DNA from: a virus
Length of the DNA stretch: 28,614 nt
Reading direction: 5' to 3' (one strand)
IMG/VR virus record: IMGVR_UViG_3300017991_001519
Location: 1 to 28,614 of that record
A program made the translations under genes and the position numbers. Numbering within the stretch: the stretch's first letter is position 1; every line of letters begins with the position of its first letter. Under the pieces are notes generated by a model. The model had not been told where the DNA came from, searched no databases, and saw nothing but the letters and a program-made list of their open reading frames with translations. Of this stretch, positions 15,800 to 22,439 are shown one piece after another.

Positions 15800-16428
15800 T
15801 CAGCCCTGGGCTTTGGCATCTAGCTCCGCTAGCGCGTCTAGCACGTCATGGGCATCATACAGATCGTCTAAGGTCCAGCGCTCCTCTATCTCCACTAGGG
15901 AGGAGCTGTAATGCTTGGAGCTAGCGATCCTGTGGATCGCCCAATCTACATGACTTGGGATTCTGACGGAGCAGAGCTTGGCTCCTTTCCGTCCGAATCC
16001 TGGGGAGGTCTGCCCGCTAGTGCTCTGGCTTCCTCTCCTATCACGGCTAAAAAACTGCCGTAGTTTGCCTCCAAACAGAAGGTAAGCCACTCTCCAAGCT
16101 CAAGGTATCTACCAGCAAAGTGGGTATCAAAAAAGTCCACTAGCTTGGGCTCATTCGATCCATACTCCCCACCGGTAACTCTAGTCTTAGCAGCGAAAGA
16201 ATCGCAGAGGTAATCGTAATCCTCCTCTGAGATATGCTCTGTTAGGCTAGCAATGGTCCGGCCAATGATGGCTGTGTTAAGACCACTGCTAGCCTCTACG
16301 GTTTCTCCTACGGCCGCGCCTAGCATCTTCGCTAGACGAACAAGCATCCGGCCTCCTGCTTTGGCTCCGAATTGCTCCACCTTATAGGTGTGCTTTCCGA
16401 TAACCTTACTCTTAACCTCAATTCCCAT
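15800..16428 (-). CDS. Tail assembly chaperone, -1 frameshift product (GT-like)
   Basis: The downstream reading frame (stop at 15800) lies in the -1 frame relative to the chaperone and is entered at the TTTTTTA heptamer at 16054-16048. The product would share 127 residues with the short form and then continue SRDRRGSQSTSGQ... for 82 residues, 209 aa in total. The C-terminal block IHRIASSKHYSSSLVEIEERWTLDDLYDAHDVLDALAELD is conserved-looking and helical, unlike the in-frame ending of the short form. In lambda and most long-tailed phages a -1 shift joins G and T in the same gene position, with T recruiting tube protein. The existence of a -1 heptamer exactly in frame is strong evidence; efficiency is unknown. 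Confidence 0.85.
15946..16428 (-). CDS. Tail assembly chaperone, short (zero-frame) product
   Basis: A 160-aa protein between the tail tube and tape-measure genes, the position of tail assembly chaperones such as lambda gpG and Mu gp41. Its sequence (VIGKHTYKVEQFGAKAGGRMLVRLAKMLG, then RTIASLTEHISEEDYDYLCDSFA, then RYLELGEWLTFCLEANYGSF) fits the Phage_TAC type of helical chaperone. The in-frame ending after the slip site (AVIGEEARALAGRPP-QDSDG) is low complexity, as expected of a zero-frame tail. The start is 39 bases after the tube gene stop, with a GTTTAAAC in that gap. See the frameshift feature for the long form. Confidence 0.85.
   Translation of the reverse strand: MGIEVKSKVIGKHTYKVEQFGAKAGGRMLVRLAKMLGAAVGETVEASSGLNTAIIGRTIASLTEHISEEDYDYLCDSFAAKTRVTGGEYGSNEPKLVDFFDTHFAGRYLELGEWLTFCLEANYGSFLAVIGEEARALAGRPPQDSDGKEPSSAPSESQVM
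16048..16054 (-). other. Programmed -1 frameshift slippery site TTTTTTA
   Basis: On the minus strand the chaperone frame reads AGT TTT TTA GCC, so the heptamer is T TTT TTA, the same slip sequence used by HIV-1. Slippage by -1 leads to the 82-residue extension. I looked for a downstream stem-loop and found none I would defend. Confidence 0.85.
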
Positions 16429-16467
16429 TGATGTTTCCCCTATCAGAGTTGTCCGTTTAAACGGAGG

Positions 16468-16899
16468 CTAGTTACCCCCGTCGAATCTCTCAGGGCTGGC
16501 AGCCCTGAGAGTCCACTCTCTAGCCGTAGGCTCTCTATCGTAAGACACGTCCGGGGGCTTAGCGATCCAAGCCTCCGCAGCTGCAAAGAGGGAGGTCCCT
16601 TGACGGTCCCGGACTAGGATAGGTGCAACCCCTGCCCCATTGCCTGCCAACCGATCTAGATTGTTCAGGGCTGAGAGCTTGGCGTTACCGTCCGATGACT
16701 GCATAAGAAGGATCGTAATCGTGGTCCTACGATCATTGGTCTTAGCCCGGGTAACCTCCCCATCCGTGCCTACCACATCTACGAAGTCCTCCGTTTCCTG
16801 CTCGATACGGCAAAACTCCCCATCTGCATAGCCGGAATCAATGTCCAGCCCTGCAAAGTTGATCGTTACCTCGTTAGCGTCATATACCTTGAAAGCCAT
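16468..16899 (-). CDS. Tail tube protein, DUF3277-like
   Basis: A 143-aa protein in the tube position right after the sheath gene. The pattern YDANEVTINFAGLDIDSGYADGEFCRIEQ, then VDVVGTDGEVTRAKTNDRRTTITILL and ARDRQGTSLFAAAEAWIAKPP resembles the DUF3277 tail tube family (Mu gp40-type). Length is normal for the family. A Shine-Dalgarno (AAAGGA) lies before the ATG at 16899. It forms the inner tube that passes DNA and is contacted by the chaperone encoded next. Confidence 0.88.
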   Translation of the reverse strand: MAFKVYDANEVTINFAGLDIDSGYADGEFCRIEQETEDFVDVVGTDGEVTRAKTNDRRTTITILLMQSSDGNAKLSALNNLDRLAGNGAGVAPILVRDRQGTSLFAAAEAWIAKPPDVSYDREPTAREWTLRAASPERFDGGN

Positions 16900-16915
16900 T
16901 GTCCTAGGTCCTTTC

Positions 16916-18229
16916 TTAGACGCTAAGCGTCCCTGTGATAACTAGCTTGTGGATTGCCCCCGCTAGCGTTGCCTGGAATTCGATATCTGGCAGATTACGG
17001 CTAGCCTTATCCGCTACGTCAATGTCTGCCACAAGTGGGGCCGTTACCGTTGGGGCCGGATCTGCTGCTAGCCCTCCTGCGTCGATACCCTGCCGCAGCT
17101 GTGCCAAGATAGCCCCTCGCATGAGGTCCACTCCTGCATCTGTGTAAGGGATCTTTTCGTTGTTAACCAGGATGCCAAAGATCCGCTCCTTGATCCTGGC
17201 ATCTAGCCAATCAATGAATCGGGTAACGTCTATGAATTCCCCGGCCGCAGTAGTGCCATAGCGGGTAACAGAAACGTTAGCCACGGAAGTGTAGTGGTTA
17301 GCGTTTTTGCCCTCGATAGATGCAAGGTGAGCCCCAGTCAACTTGGTATCTACTGTGACTCCTGCCAGGGTCTTGTAAGCCCAAGTGGAGCTGCCAGGAT
17401 CGCTAGGCAAGCGCTGGCCAGCCCATCCGGCCGCTGAGAAGTTCAGCAGACTAGCCATGCTATAGATAAGGGCAGTCCTAGCGTAGCTGTTGTTTTTCAG
17501 ATCGGAGGCCACATCATCCGTAACGGATACGTCAATGATGCCATGATCCATACTGTTGCAGACGAAGATCTTTTTTCGTGCTTCGATCCAAGCTGCGGCA
17601 GCTGCGATCTCTGCCTCTCCTTGCGAGTCCAGGAGGAGACAATACCACCCATCTGCGTCCACTCCCTCGATAGCTGCTAGGTCCGTAGCAATGCCCGGAT
17701 CTGCGGTCACATCTTGGAAAGTGAAGTTGTCCGGCTCATCAAAGCCGGAATAGTCTACCAGAGTCCCGGCTGTGTCTGTGTCTACCGTTACGTGGGTAGT
17801 GTCATCCGTAGCGCTAACTCCTGAGATGGCATCAATGAGAGCTGTGAGGGCCGTAACGATCGTAGCCACGGTTTCCGCTGCCCCATTGGTGTAAGAGACT
17901 TCGGTCCCTGCCACATCAAAGACATACTCGTAATCCTCCGTGGTATTGATCGGAGTGATCTTTACGGACTGAGTATAGCTAAGGACTCTCTTACCAATCT
18001 TCCAGGATGCAGGCTTGGGATTCTGGCTAGCTACCTTGGTTGCGATGATGACTGCTAGGTCCGTTGCCACGAAGCCATCATCAGTCATAGTAGCTAGCTT
18101 AGTGTATGCCCGGACCAGATCCGGGAATACGTTGTGGACTGTGGCGATTAGCGGGGTCCCGAACCCAAGCCTACTAGGTGTAGTGGTCTGGGCCGTAATG
18201 GTGACGTTAACGATATCCTCTAGTGACAT
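16916..18229 (-). CDS. Contractile tail sheath, DUF3383-like
   Basis: A 437-aa protein. The N-terminus (SLEDIVNVTITAQTTTPSRLGFGTPLIAT) matches the opening of DUF3383 sheath proteins, and later blocks (WYCLLLDSQGEAEIAAAAAWIEARKKIFVC, then RFIDWLDARIKERIFGILVNN, then IEFQATLAGAIHKLVITGTLSV) fit the same family. The C-terminal handshake-type strands are the part that links sheath subunits. Its presence makes the phage a myovirus. It is 10 bases from the tail terminator gene and 16 bases before the tube gene. Confidence 0.92.
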   Translation of the reverse strand: MSLEDIVNVTITAQTTTPSRLGFGTPLIATVHNVFPDLVRAYTKLATMTDDGFVATDLAVIIATKVASQNPKPASWKIGKRVLSYTQSVKITPINTTEDYEYVFDVAGTEVSYTNGAAETVATIVTALTALIDAISGVSATDDTTHVTVDTDTAGTLVDYSGFDEPDNFTFQDVTADPGIATDLAAIEGVDADGWYCLLLDSQGEAEIAAAAAWIEARKKIFVCNSMDHGIIDVSVTDDVASDLKNNSYARTALIYSMASLLNFSAAGWAGQRLPSDPGSSTWAYKTLAGVTVDTKLTGAHLASIEGKNANHYTSVANVSVTRYGTTAAGEFIDVTRFIDWLDARIKERIFGILVNNEKIPYTDAGVDLMRGAILAQLRQGIDAGGLAADPAPTVTAPLVADIDVADKASRNLPDIEFQATLAGAIHKLVITGTLSV

Positions 18230-18239
18230 TCTCTGGCTC

Positions 18240-18803
18240 CTATGGGTCCGGGAGAATAGTCCCCGCAGGGTCCTCCACGGTTTCGATCCAAGTGGTCTTT
18301 ACAGGGTCCTCTACGCATGAGATAGCGTTTAGCTCTAGATCTAGCTGGGCTACGGAGGTAACCCGATCATCAAAGTCTAAGCGCTCCGTTAAGCTAGACA
18401 CAGGAAAGTCTATCGCATCCCCAGCCCACTTGACGGATAGATCTACGGCCCTCAGCGCTGCCTTAGCACTAGGAAAGCTGAGGCCGCTACGGATTGCACA
18501 GATACCATTGTAGGCGAAACGATCGTCATCTTGACGATAGCTCTCCACCCTAACATCTAGGATGACTTTCCTTAGCCCTGCTACTGTGAATGTGATCCCT
18601 GTCCCGGTAGGGTCCCCGGCCGGATCGTAGCTGCTACGGATATCGTCTATCCCATGACTTTGGGTCTGCCTTACATGCAGCAAACAGATAGCTTGTTGCT
18701 TGGGATCTACTAACGGCCTGGGCTTGTCTCGCCAATAGGTCTTGAGTCCTGATAGGGAACAGAATAGATCCTCTAATGCTGGCCTTATCGTTGCCCAATC
18801 CAC
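18240..18803 (-). CDS. Tail terminator / neck protein, gp12-like
   Basis: A 187-aa protein resembling the phage neck terminator (LIC_12616/gp12-like) group: an N-terminal helix (DWATIRPALEDLFCSLSGL), a TYWRDKPRP loop with a proline-rich step, then ICLLHVRQTQ and a central ILDVRVESYRQDDDRF strand, then LDLELNAISCVEDPVKTTWIETVE. These proteins cap the growing tail and join it to the head. It sits 2 bases after the completion protein and before the sheath, the order seen in related myophages. Confidence 0.75.
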   Translation of the reverse strand: MDWATIRPALEDLFCSLSGLKTYWRDKPRPLVDPKQQAICLLHVRQTQSHGIDDIRSSYDPAGDPTGTGITFTVAGLRKVILDVRVESYRQDDDRFAYNGICAIRSGLSFPSAKAALRAVDLSVKWAGDAIDFPVSSLTERLDFDDRVTSVAQLDLELNAISCVEDPVKTTWIETVEDPAGTILPDP

Positions 18804-18805
18804 AG

Positions 18806-19267
18806 CTATTCTACCTTATGCTTGATTGAGGACTTAAGGTGCCCAGTATCTACCAGAGGAGTGGAGGAGCCCTTACGCTCAATTGTGGCAGGGTCAAGGG
18901 CTGGGGGAATCCCTCCAACGATCTTAGCCTGGACCTCCGCAGCAAAGCGGAGGCCCAAGCGCTCTAAGGCTTGCTCCTGAGTAACCATTCCCTTATATAC
19001 TGCTACTTCACTTTTAGTCATCTGGTCTTGGAGCTTAGCCTTTTTCTCATCAAACCAAGCTCTAAGGAATGACCTCTCTGGATTGTTACCCATTCCGAAT
19101 TCATGAAAGCTGGCAATGGCAGCAACAGACAGACCCATAGGGTGAGCCCCTGCATCATCATGAATACCCACAGTCAGGACAGCTGTCCTACGGGACATAC
19201 GGCCTACCCTTCTCATGAGGGCCTTATAGCCTCTATCCCTATCCTTGACTGTGGATCTGACTGCCAC
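18806..19267 (-). CDS. Tail completion/neck protein (HK97 gp10-like)
   Basis: A 153-aa basic protein beginning with GTG at 19267-19265 (GTGGCAGTC), chosen because no ATG lies in a better position and an AGGGTGG stretch and GTTTAAAC lie immediately upstream. The signature HEFGMGNNPERSFLRAWFDEKK is typical of the HK97 gp10-like/virion morphogenesis group. The C-terminus IERKGSSTPLVDTGHLKSSIKHKV is the usual family ending. These proteins complete the head-tail joint. The start is 2 bases from the stop of the DUF4054 gene. Confidence 0.83.
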   Translation of the reverse strand: MAVRSTVKDRDRGYKALMRRVGRMSRRTAVLTVGIHDDAGAHPMGLSVAAIASFHEFGMGNNPERSFLRAWFDEKKAKLQDQMTKSEVAVYKGMVTQEQALERLGLRFAAEVQAKIVGGIPPALDPATIERKGSSTPLVDTGHLKSSIKHKVE

Positions 19268-19269
19268 GT

Positions 19270-19551
19270 TTAAACCACCCTGTATCCGGCCGCTACCTCG
19301 TTAACAAGCTCCTTAAAACGTCTGAGGTAAACCGTATCCCCCTCCTTGGACATTAGCCTAGCTTGCTTCCCGAATTGGTTAGAGGCCAGTAGATGGGCAG
19401 CTAGCCACTCTATCCCGGAATCCGTCTTGTCCCTCCAAACCGCAGAGTCCACCCTAGAGGTAGCCTGGGCAATCGCCCTACGGATCATCTCCGGTGTGGC
19501 AGGCTCGAATTCTGGGAAGGCCTCCCGGAAGGTGTCCACATCTACAGCCAT
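19270..19551 (-). CDS. Head-tail connector, DUF4054-like
   Basis: A 93-aa protein with the family pattern DTFREAFPEFEPATPEMIRRAIAQA, then WLAAHLLASNQFG. DUF4054 proteins are helical adaptors that sit below the portal. Length is slightly under the family norm of 110-130, with a short C-terminus after the LRRFKELVNEV helix. The stop codon TAA falls inside a GTTTAAAC palindrome (19268-19275). The ATG is 3 bases from the stop of the upstream gene. Confidence 0.83.
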   Translation of the reverse strand: MAVDVDTFREAFPEFEPATPEMIRRAIAQATSRVDSAVWRDKTDSGIEWLAAHLLASNQFGKQARLMSKEGDTVYLRRFKELVNEVAAGYRVV

Positions 19552-19554
19552 CTC

Positions 19555-20178
19555 CTAGCCCTCTGAGAGCCCCTCTGAGGCCGTTTCTTCCTCTGCCTCT
19601 ACCTCAGGCTCCTCCTGCCCTTCTAGCTCCCCCATCCGCTTGTCAATGGCATCCTTGACCGTCTTACGATCCTCTTGGTCATACCAAGCTGTGAGGATGG
19701 CAGGGCTAGACTCCTTCATTACCTTGGGCACAGCCAAGCGGACCGGAAGGCCGGTAAGTCCCTTGTCCTCCTTTAGGCGAGTCTCTAGCCTCCGCTGGTC
19801 TGCCTCCGCTTTTTCTTGAGCCCTCTTGGCTTTGACCTGTCCAAGAGCAACCCTAAGCACATCATACCAAGTGCTAGGAGTAGACTTATCGTCTAACATC
19901 TCCTGGATCTCAAAGTCCTCTGCATGGGCTACCAAGTCCTCCAAGGCTGGGGGATTGAGTGGATCGGGCATCTCTGCCTCTAGATCTACCTCAATCATCG
20001 GACGGCCCTTTACCTTGAACTTAAGCCACTTCTTAACCATGAAGTTGTCTTTGGCCTCAGCCCAATAGTCTGGATCAAGTGGGTTCTTTCCGGGCAACCA
20101 AACCTGAGGTGGCATCCCACATTCAGGAGCATTAGGGCCGTGGATAAGGGTTTCCGTATTGTTAACCAGGATTGCCAT
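19555..20178 (-). CDS. Post-capsid protein of unknown function
   Basis: A 207-aa protein, start set at the ATG at 20178 (MAILVNN) because a strong GGAGG Shine-Dalgarno lies 8 bases before it. An in-frame start at 20316 would add 46 low-complexity residues across the hairpin region. The N-terminal half (HGPNAPECGMPPQVWLPGKNPL, then VKKWLKFKVKGRPMIEVDLE) looks structured. The C-terminal part is a highly charged coiled-coil-like region ending in a Glu-rich tail (EGQEEPEVEAEEE). It lies between the major capsid and connector genes. A head-completion or assembly role is inferred from position only. Confidence 0.75.
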   Translation of the reverse strand: MAILVNNTETLIHGPNAPECGMPPQVWLPGKNPLDPDYWAEAKDNFMVKKWLKFKVKGRPMIEVDLEAEMPDPLNPPALEDLVAHAEDFEIQEMLDDKSTPSTWYDVLRVALGQVKAKRAQEKAEADQRRLETRLKEDKGLTGLPVRLAVPKVMKESSPAILTAWYDQEDRKTVKDAIDKRMGELEGQEEPEVEAEEETASEGLSEG

Positions 20179-20186
20179 TGTGTTTT

Positions 20187-20191
20187 CCTCC
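20187..20191 (-). promoter_or_regulatory. Ribosome binding site (GGAGG) that decides the start at 20178
   Basis: The minus strand reads GGAGGAAAACACAATG. This clear Shine-Dalgarno, just after the hairpin, is why the 46-residue upstream extension is rejected. Confidence 0.8.
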
Positions 20192-20197
20192 GTACTA

Positions 20198-20239
20198 CCC
20201 CCTAAGCCCCAGGCCCGGGGAGGGCTCTGGGGCTGGGGG
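20198..20239 (-). promoter_or_regulatory. GC-rich hairpin between capsid gene and next gene
   Basis: Perfect arms AGCCCCAG (20205-20212) and CTGGGGCT (20227-20234) enclose an inner GCCC/GGGC pair and are flanked by CCCCC (20198-20202) and GGGGG (20235-20239), a stem of about 17 bp with small bulges. No U-tract follows on the minus strand, so it is not a standard intrinsic terminator. It ends 6 bases before the Shine-Dalgarno of the next gene and may tune expression or mRNA stability after the capsid gene. Confidence 0.7.
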
Positions 20240-20244
20240 CCGCC

Positions 20245-20277
20245 GGTCCTAGTAGACCTTTCGGACCTTTGGGGTCC
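20245..20277 (-). promoter_or_regulatory. Pair of mutually exclusive short stems after capsid gene
   Basis: GGTCC at 20245-20249 and GGTCC at 20273-20277 can each pair with the single GGACC at 20263-20267, so only one 5-bp stem can form at a time. The layout resembles a simple attenuator-like switch; this is inference from complementarity alone. Confidence 0.4.
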
Positions 20278-20285
20278 CTGGGGGG

Positions 20286-21266
20286 TTACGCTCCGGTCCC
20301 ATCCATGAAAGCACAAGCCAAGGGGTAATGGATCTTAACCCCGCCCTTACGGCTGTGACATGGGATCACGAATTCGAGGTTACGTGCCTGGGGAGGCAGT
20401 TGCTCGAATTCCTGAGGAATGACCATCTGCAAAACCTCAGGGCTGCGACGATACGCAACGATCCGGGTAGTGCTAGCTGCCCCTGCCTCCTCCAACTTGG
20501 TCCAAGAGTCAATGCTCTGGATATAGGGGTTGTTATCCAGGAAGAAACGAAGGATGGTCTTATCCGCATCTCCGGTAGAGGACATAGGCGTGGTATTGAT
20601 GATCTGGAAAGAATCCAGATCCAGGATCATCGTATCGGGTTTCTCCACATCCTTAGTAACCGTAATGATGCTGTTAACCAGCTTGTTCATATCGGCAATG
20701 ATCTCCAGAGCCGTAGCGCTGGACCAAGGAGCATTGTCCGGGGAAACCGTGGGGATGTTCGTATTGTTGAGGAAGCCTGGCAGCCCTGCCGCAGCATTGC
20801 CGAAAGCTCCGATCTCATCAATGGCTTGCTCATGCGCCCTACGTGCCATAGAGGCCCGACGAGTTTCCAAGCTGGCTCCACTCATGGCAGCCCGGCGAAC
20901 ATCCTGAATAGAGAAGCCATAGGCATTACCCAGGCTCTTAATGGGAGCGGTAAACTCCTTAGCCTGAACATCCACCCTAGGAAGATCATCGCCATAGTTA
21001 GCAATGATCTTAGCCTCTCCAAACATATCCCATTGCTGATAGGTGTAGCTATCCGCGCCAGTCGGTACGGAGCTGTCTACCGGGATAAACTCGCGCGCCC
21101 TAAGGGCTGCATGTTTGATATCGTAGGTCTGTGCATAGACGTATTCCAGCTGACGTAGGAACGTAGCGGTTTCCCCTGCGTCCCTACGCTGGCCGTTTTC
21201 GTCTGTGTCCAAGTTGATCCCAAGCTGGGCTGCAACGTGACGAACCAAAGCAATATTGAGTCCCAT
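20286..21266 (-). CDS. Major capsid protein, DUF2184 family
   Basis: A 326-aa protein that resembles the DUF2184 capsid family. The first about 35 residues form a helical segment, followed by the classic block ATFLRQLEYVYAQTYDIKHAALRAREFIPVDSSVPTGADSYTY, then the SIQDVRRAAMSGASLETRRASMARRAHEQAIDEI stretch and the EIIADMNKLVNSIITVTKD helix-strand. The C-terminus has VIPQEFEQLPPQARNLEFVIPCHSRKGGVKIHYPLA. This follows the cement and protease genes in the usual order. A strong AAGGAG precedes the ATG, in line with high expression. A hairpin region follows its stop. Confidence 0.92.
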   Translation of the reverse strand: MGLNIALVRHVAAQLGINLDTDENGQRRDAGETATFLRQLEYVYAQTYDIKHAALRAREFIPVDSSVPTGADSYTYQQWDMFGEAKIIANYGDDLPRVDVQAKEFTAPIKSLGNAYGFSIQDVRRAAMSGASLETRRASMARRAHEQAIDEIGAFGNAAAGLPGFLNNTNIPTVSPDNAPWSSATALEIIADMNKLVNSIITVTKDVEKPDTMILDLDSFQIINTTPMSSTGDADKTILRFFLDNNPYIQSIDSWTKLEEAGAASTTRIVAYRRSPEVLQMVIPQEFEQLPPQARNLEFVIPCHSRKGGVKIHYPLACAFMDGTGA

Positions 21267-21278
21267 CTCAGAATCTCC

Positions 21279-21815
21279 TTATGCGTTAGGGTGGTTGATC
21301 TCAACCATGGCAATGGTCATATCCACCCCGTTAATGCTTACCTCATAGGCAGCCGTAACGAAACGGCAGTTAGAGATCGCAGCTGCCGTAGCCGTATCCG
21401 CATCCATGCGGAAAGCCCCTAGCTGCGTCCCGGTCCCGGTCCCGTAACGGACGTAGCATTGTGCGCCAGCCGCTACCGTTACATCATCCTCAGCAATGAC
21501 CCAAGCACGGCCCCTGCGAAGGACAGGAACGGCCTCCTCATCATCATATTCATTGTCCCCAGCATTGGTGCCAGGCTCCTTGGAGGCATCGTAAAGAGTG
21601 ATCCCCAGGAGATGATCGTCCGTAAGGTCTGCCGCAGCCGTAGGCAACAGACATTGAGTTTCCTCATCCGTTGCCCCGTCCCGGGTAACCATTACACCAG
21701 CCGGGATACCGGCTGCCAATTCTACCAGCTTGGAAACAACTAGCTTGTCCAAGCCTGAGTCTGCCAGCATACCCCTACGGGCCTTAGCGGCATTGATTGC
21801 GTAGCTGAGTTGCAT
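21279..21815 (-). CDS. Head decoration/cement-like protein
   Basis: A 178-aa protein placed between the protease/scaffold and the major capsid genes, where capsid cement proteins lie in DUF2184-type phages. The N-terminus MQLSYAINAAKARRGMLADSG is helical; the rest is beta-prone with Ala-Gly-rich strands (GIPAGVMVTRDGATDEETQCLLPTAAADL, then VLRRGRAWVIAEDDVTVAAGAQCYVRYGTG). The pattern resembles the cement protein Gp24-like group. A GGAAGGG Shine-Dalgarno lies about 9 bases before the ATG. Identity as cement is by position and pattern, not a catalytic motif. Confidence 0.75.
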   Translation of the reverse strand: MQLSYAINAAKARRGMLADSGLDKLVVSKLVELAAGIPAGVMVTRDGATDEETQCLLPTAAADLTDDHLLGITLYDASKEPGTNAGDNEYDDEEAVPVLRRGRAWVIAEDDVTVAAGAQCYVRYGTGTGTQLGAFRMDADTATAAAISNCRFVTAAYEVSINGVDMTIAMVEINHPNA

Positions 21816-21830
21816 TGGGTAATCCCTTCC

Positions 21831-22439
21831 TTACTGCTGAGCTGTGGTCCGCTTGTTGAAAGCCAGAGGCCGTTTCCAAGCGTCTTTATTGTTCTCCTGC
21901 ATCCGCTTACGGGCTGCATCGGAATCATACCGATCCTGCTCACTGTCGGATGGGTCCTTCTTGTCTTTCCGGCTACCGCCTACGGCTGCGTCTCGGGCAG
22001 CACTAAGACCGTTGCCTCCCTCACTAGCACGGCTGTAGTTCTTAACCGTGGCAGCAAAGTAAGCAGACAGGTAGTCATCTGTCCGGCCCTCAGGATCAAA
22101 GTCCTTAGAGTCCTTCTTGATAGCTTCTACCATGATCTCCCGGGGAGCCTTGCCAGAGGGATCAAAGTCCGAACCAAGGACTTTCTTAGCGTCTGTGTGC
22201 AACTGAACACGATCCCGGATAAGCTCCTCCACCTTGGTAGGATCGGTAGCTTCCTTAAGGTCTTTCTCTGCCTTATCGGCACGGGCCTCCGCAGCATCGG
22301 CCCTAGCTTTCTCTGTGTCCCGTTCCTTGGATAGAGTAGAGATCTCTTTGTCCTTGGCTGCGTCCCTTTTCTCCACTGCTTGGAGATGGGCTGGACTGCC
22401 GATCTCATATTCGATCCCATCAATGCGAATCATTCCCAT
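21831..22439 (-). CDS. Possible nested scaffold protein (in-frame within protease gene)
   Basis: An internal ATG at 22439 (residue 198) starts MGMIRIDGIEYEIG. The minus strand upstream has AAGAAGGAAACTAGATCCATG, an AAGGA about 11 bases before the start. The product would be 202 aa: just the scaffold-like coiled coil and tail without the protease domain, as with lambda Nu3 inside gene C. This is an inference from the ribosome-binding site and domain boundary. Confidence 0.45.
   Translation of the reverse strand: MGMIRIDGIEYEIGSPAHLQAVEKRDAAKDKEISTLSKERDTEKARADAAEARADKAEKDLKEATDPTKVEELIRDRVQLHTDAKKVLGSDFDPSGKAPREIMVEAIKKDSKDFDPEGRTDDYLSAYFAATVKNYSRASEGGNGLSAARDAAVGGSRKDKKDPSDSEQDRYDSDAARKRMQENNKDAWKRPLAFNKRTTAQQ

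Noticed and set aside
15800-16090. Separate 96-aa gene starting with GTG at 16090
   Set aside because: It has no ribosome-binding site and begins inside the chaperone gene before the slip site; the -1 frameshift explains the frame better.
20179-20316. 46-residue N-terminal extension of the post-capsid gene from a start at 20316
   Set aside because: It reads through the hairpin region and into the capsid gene end, gives low-complexity Pro/Gly/Arg residues, and has no ribosome-binding site, while ATG 20178 has a strong GGAGG.
20328-21158. A 276-codon plus-strand open frame opposite the major capsid gene
   Set aside because: It is antisense to a clearly recognised capsid gene, has no ribosome-binding site and no family pattern. 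It follows from the codon use of the capsid gene.
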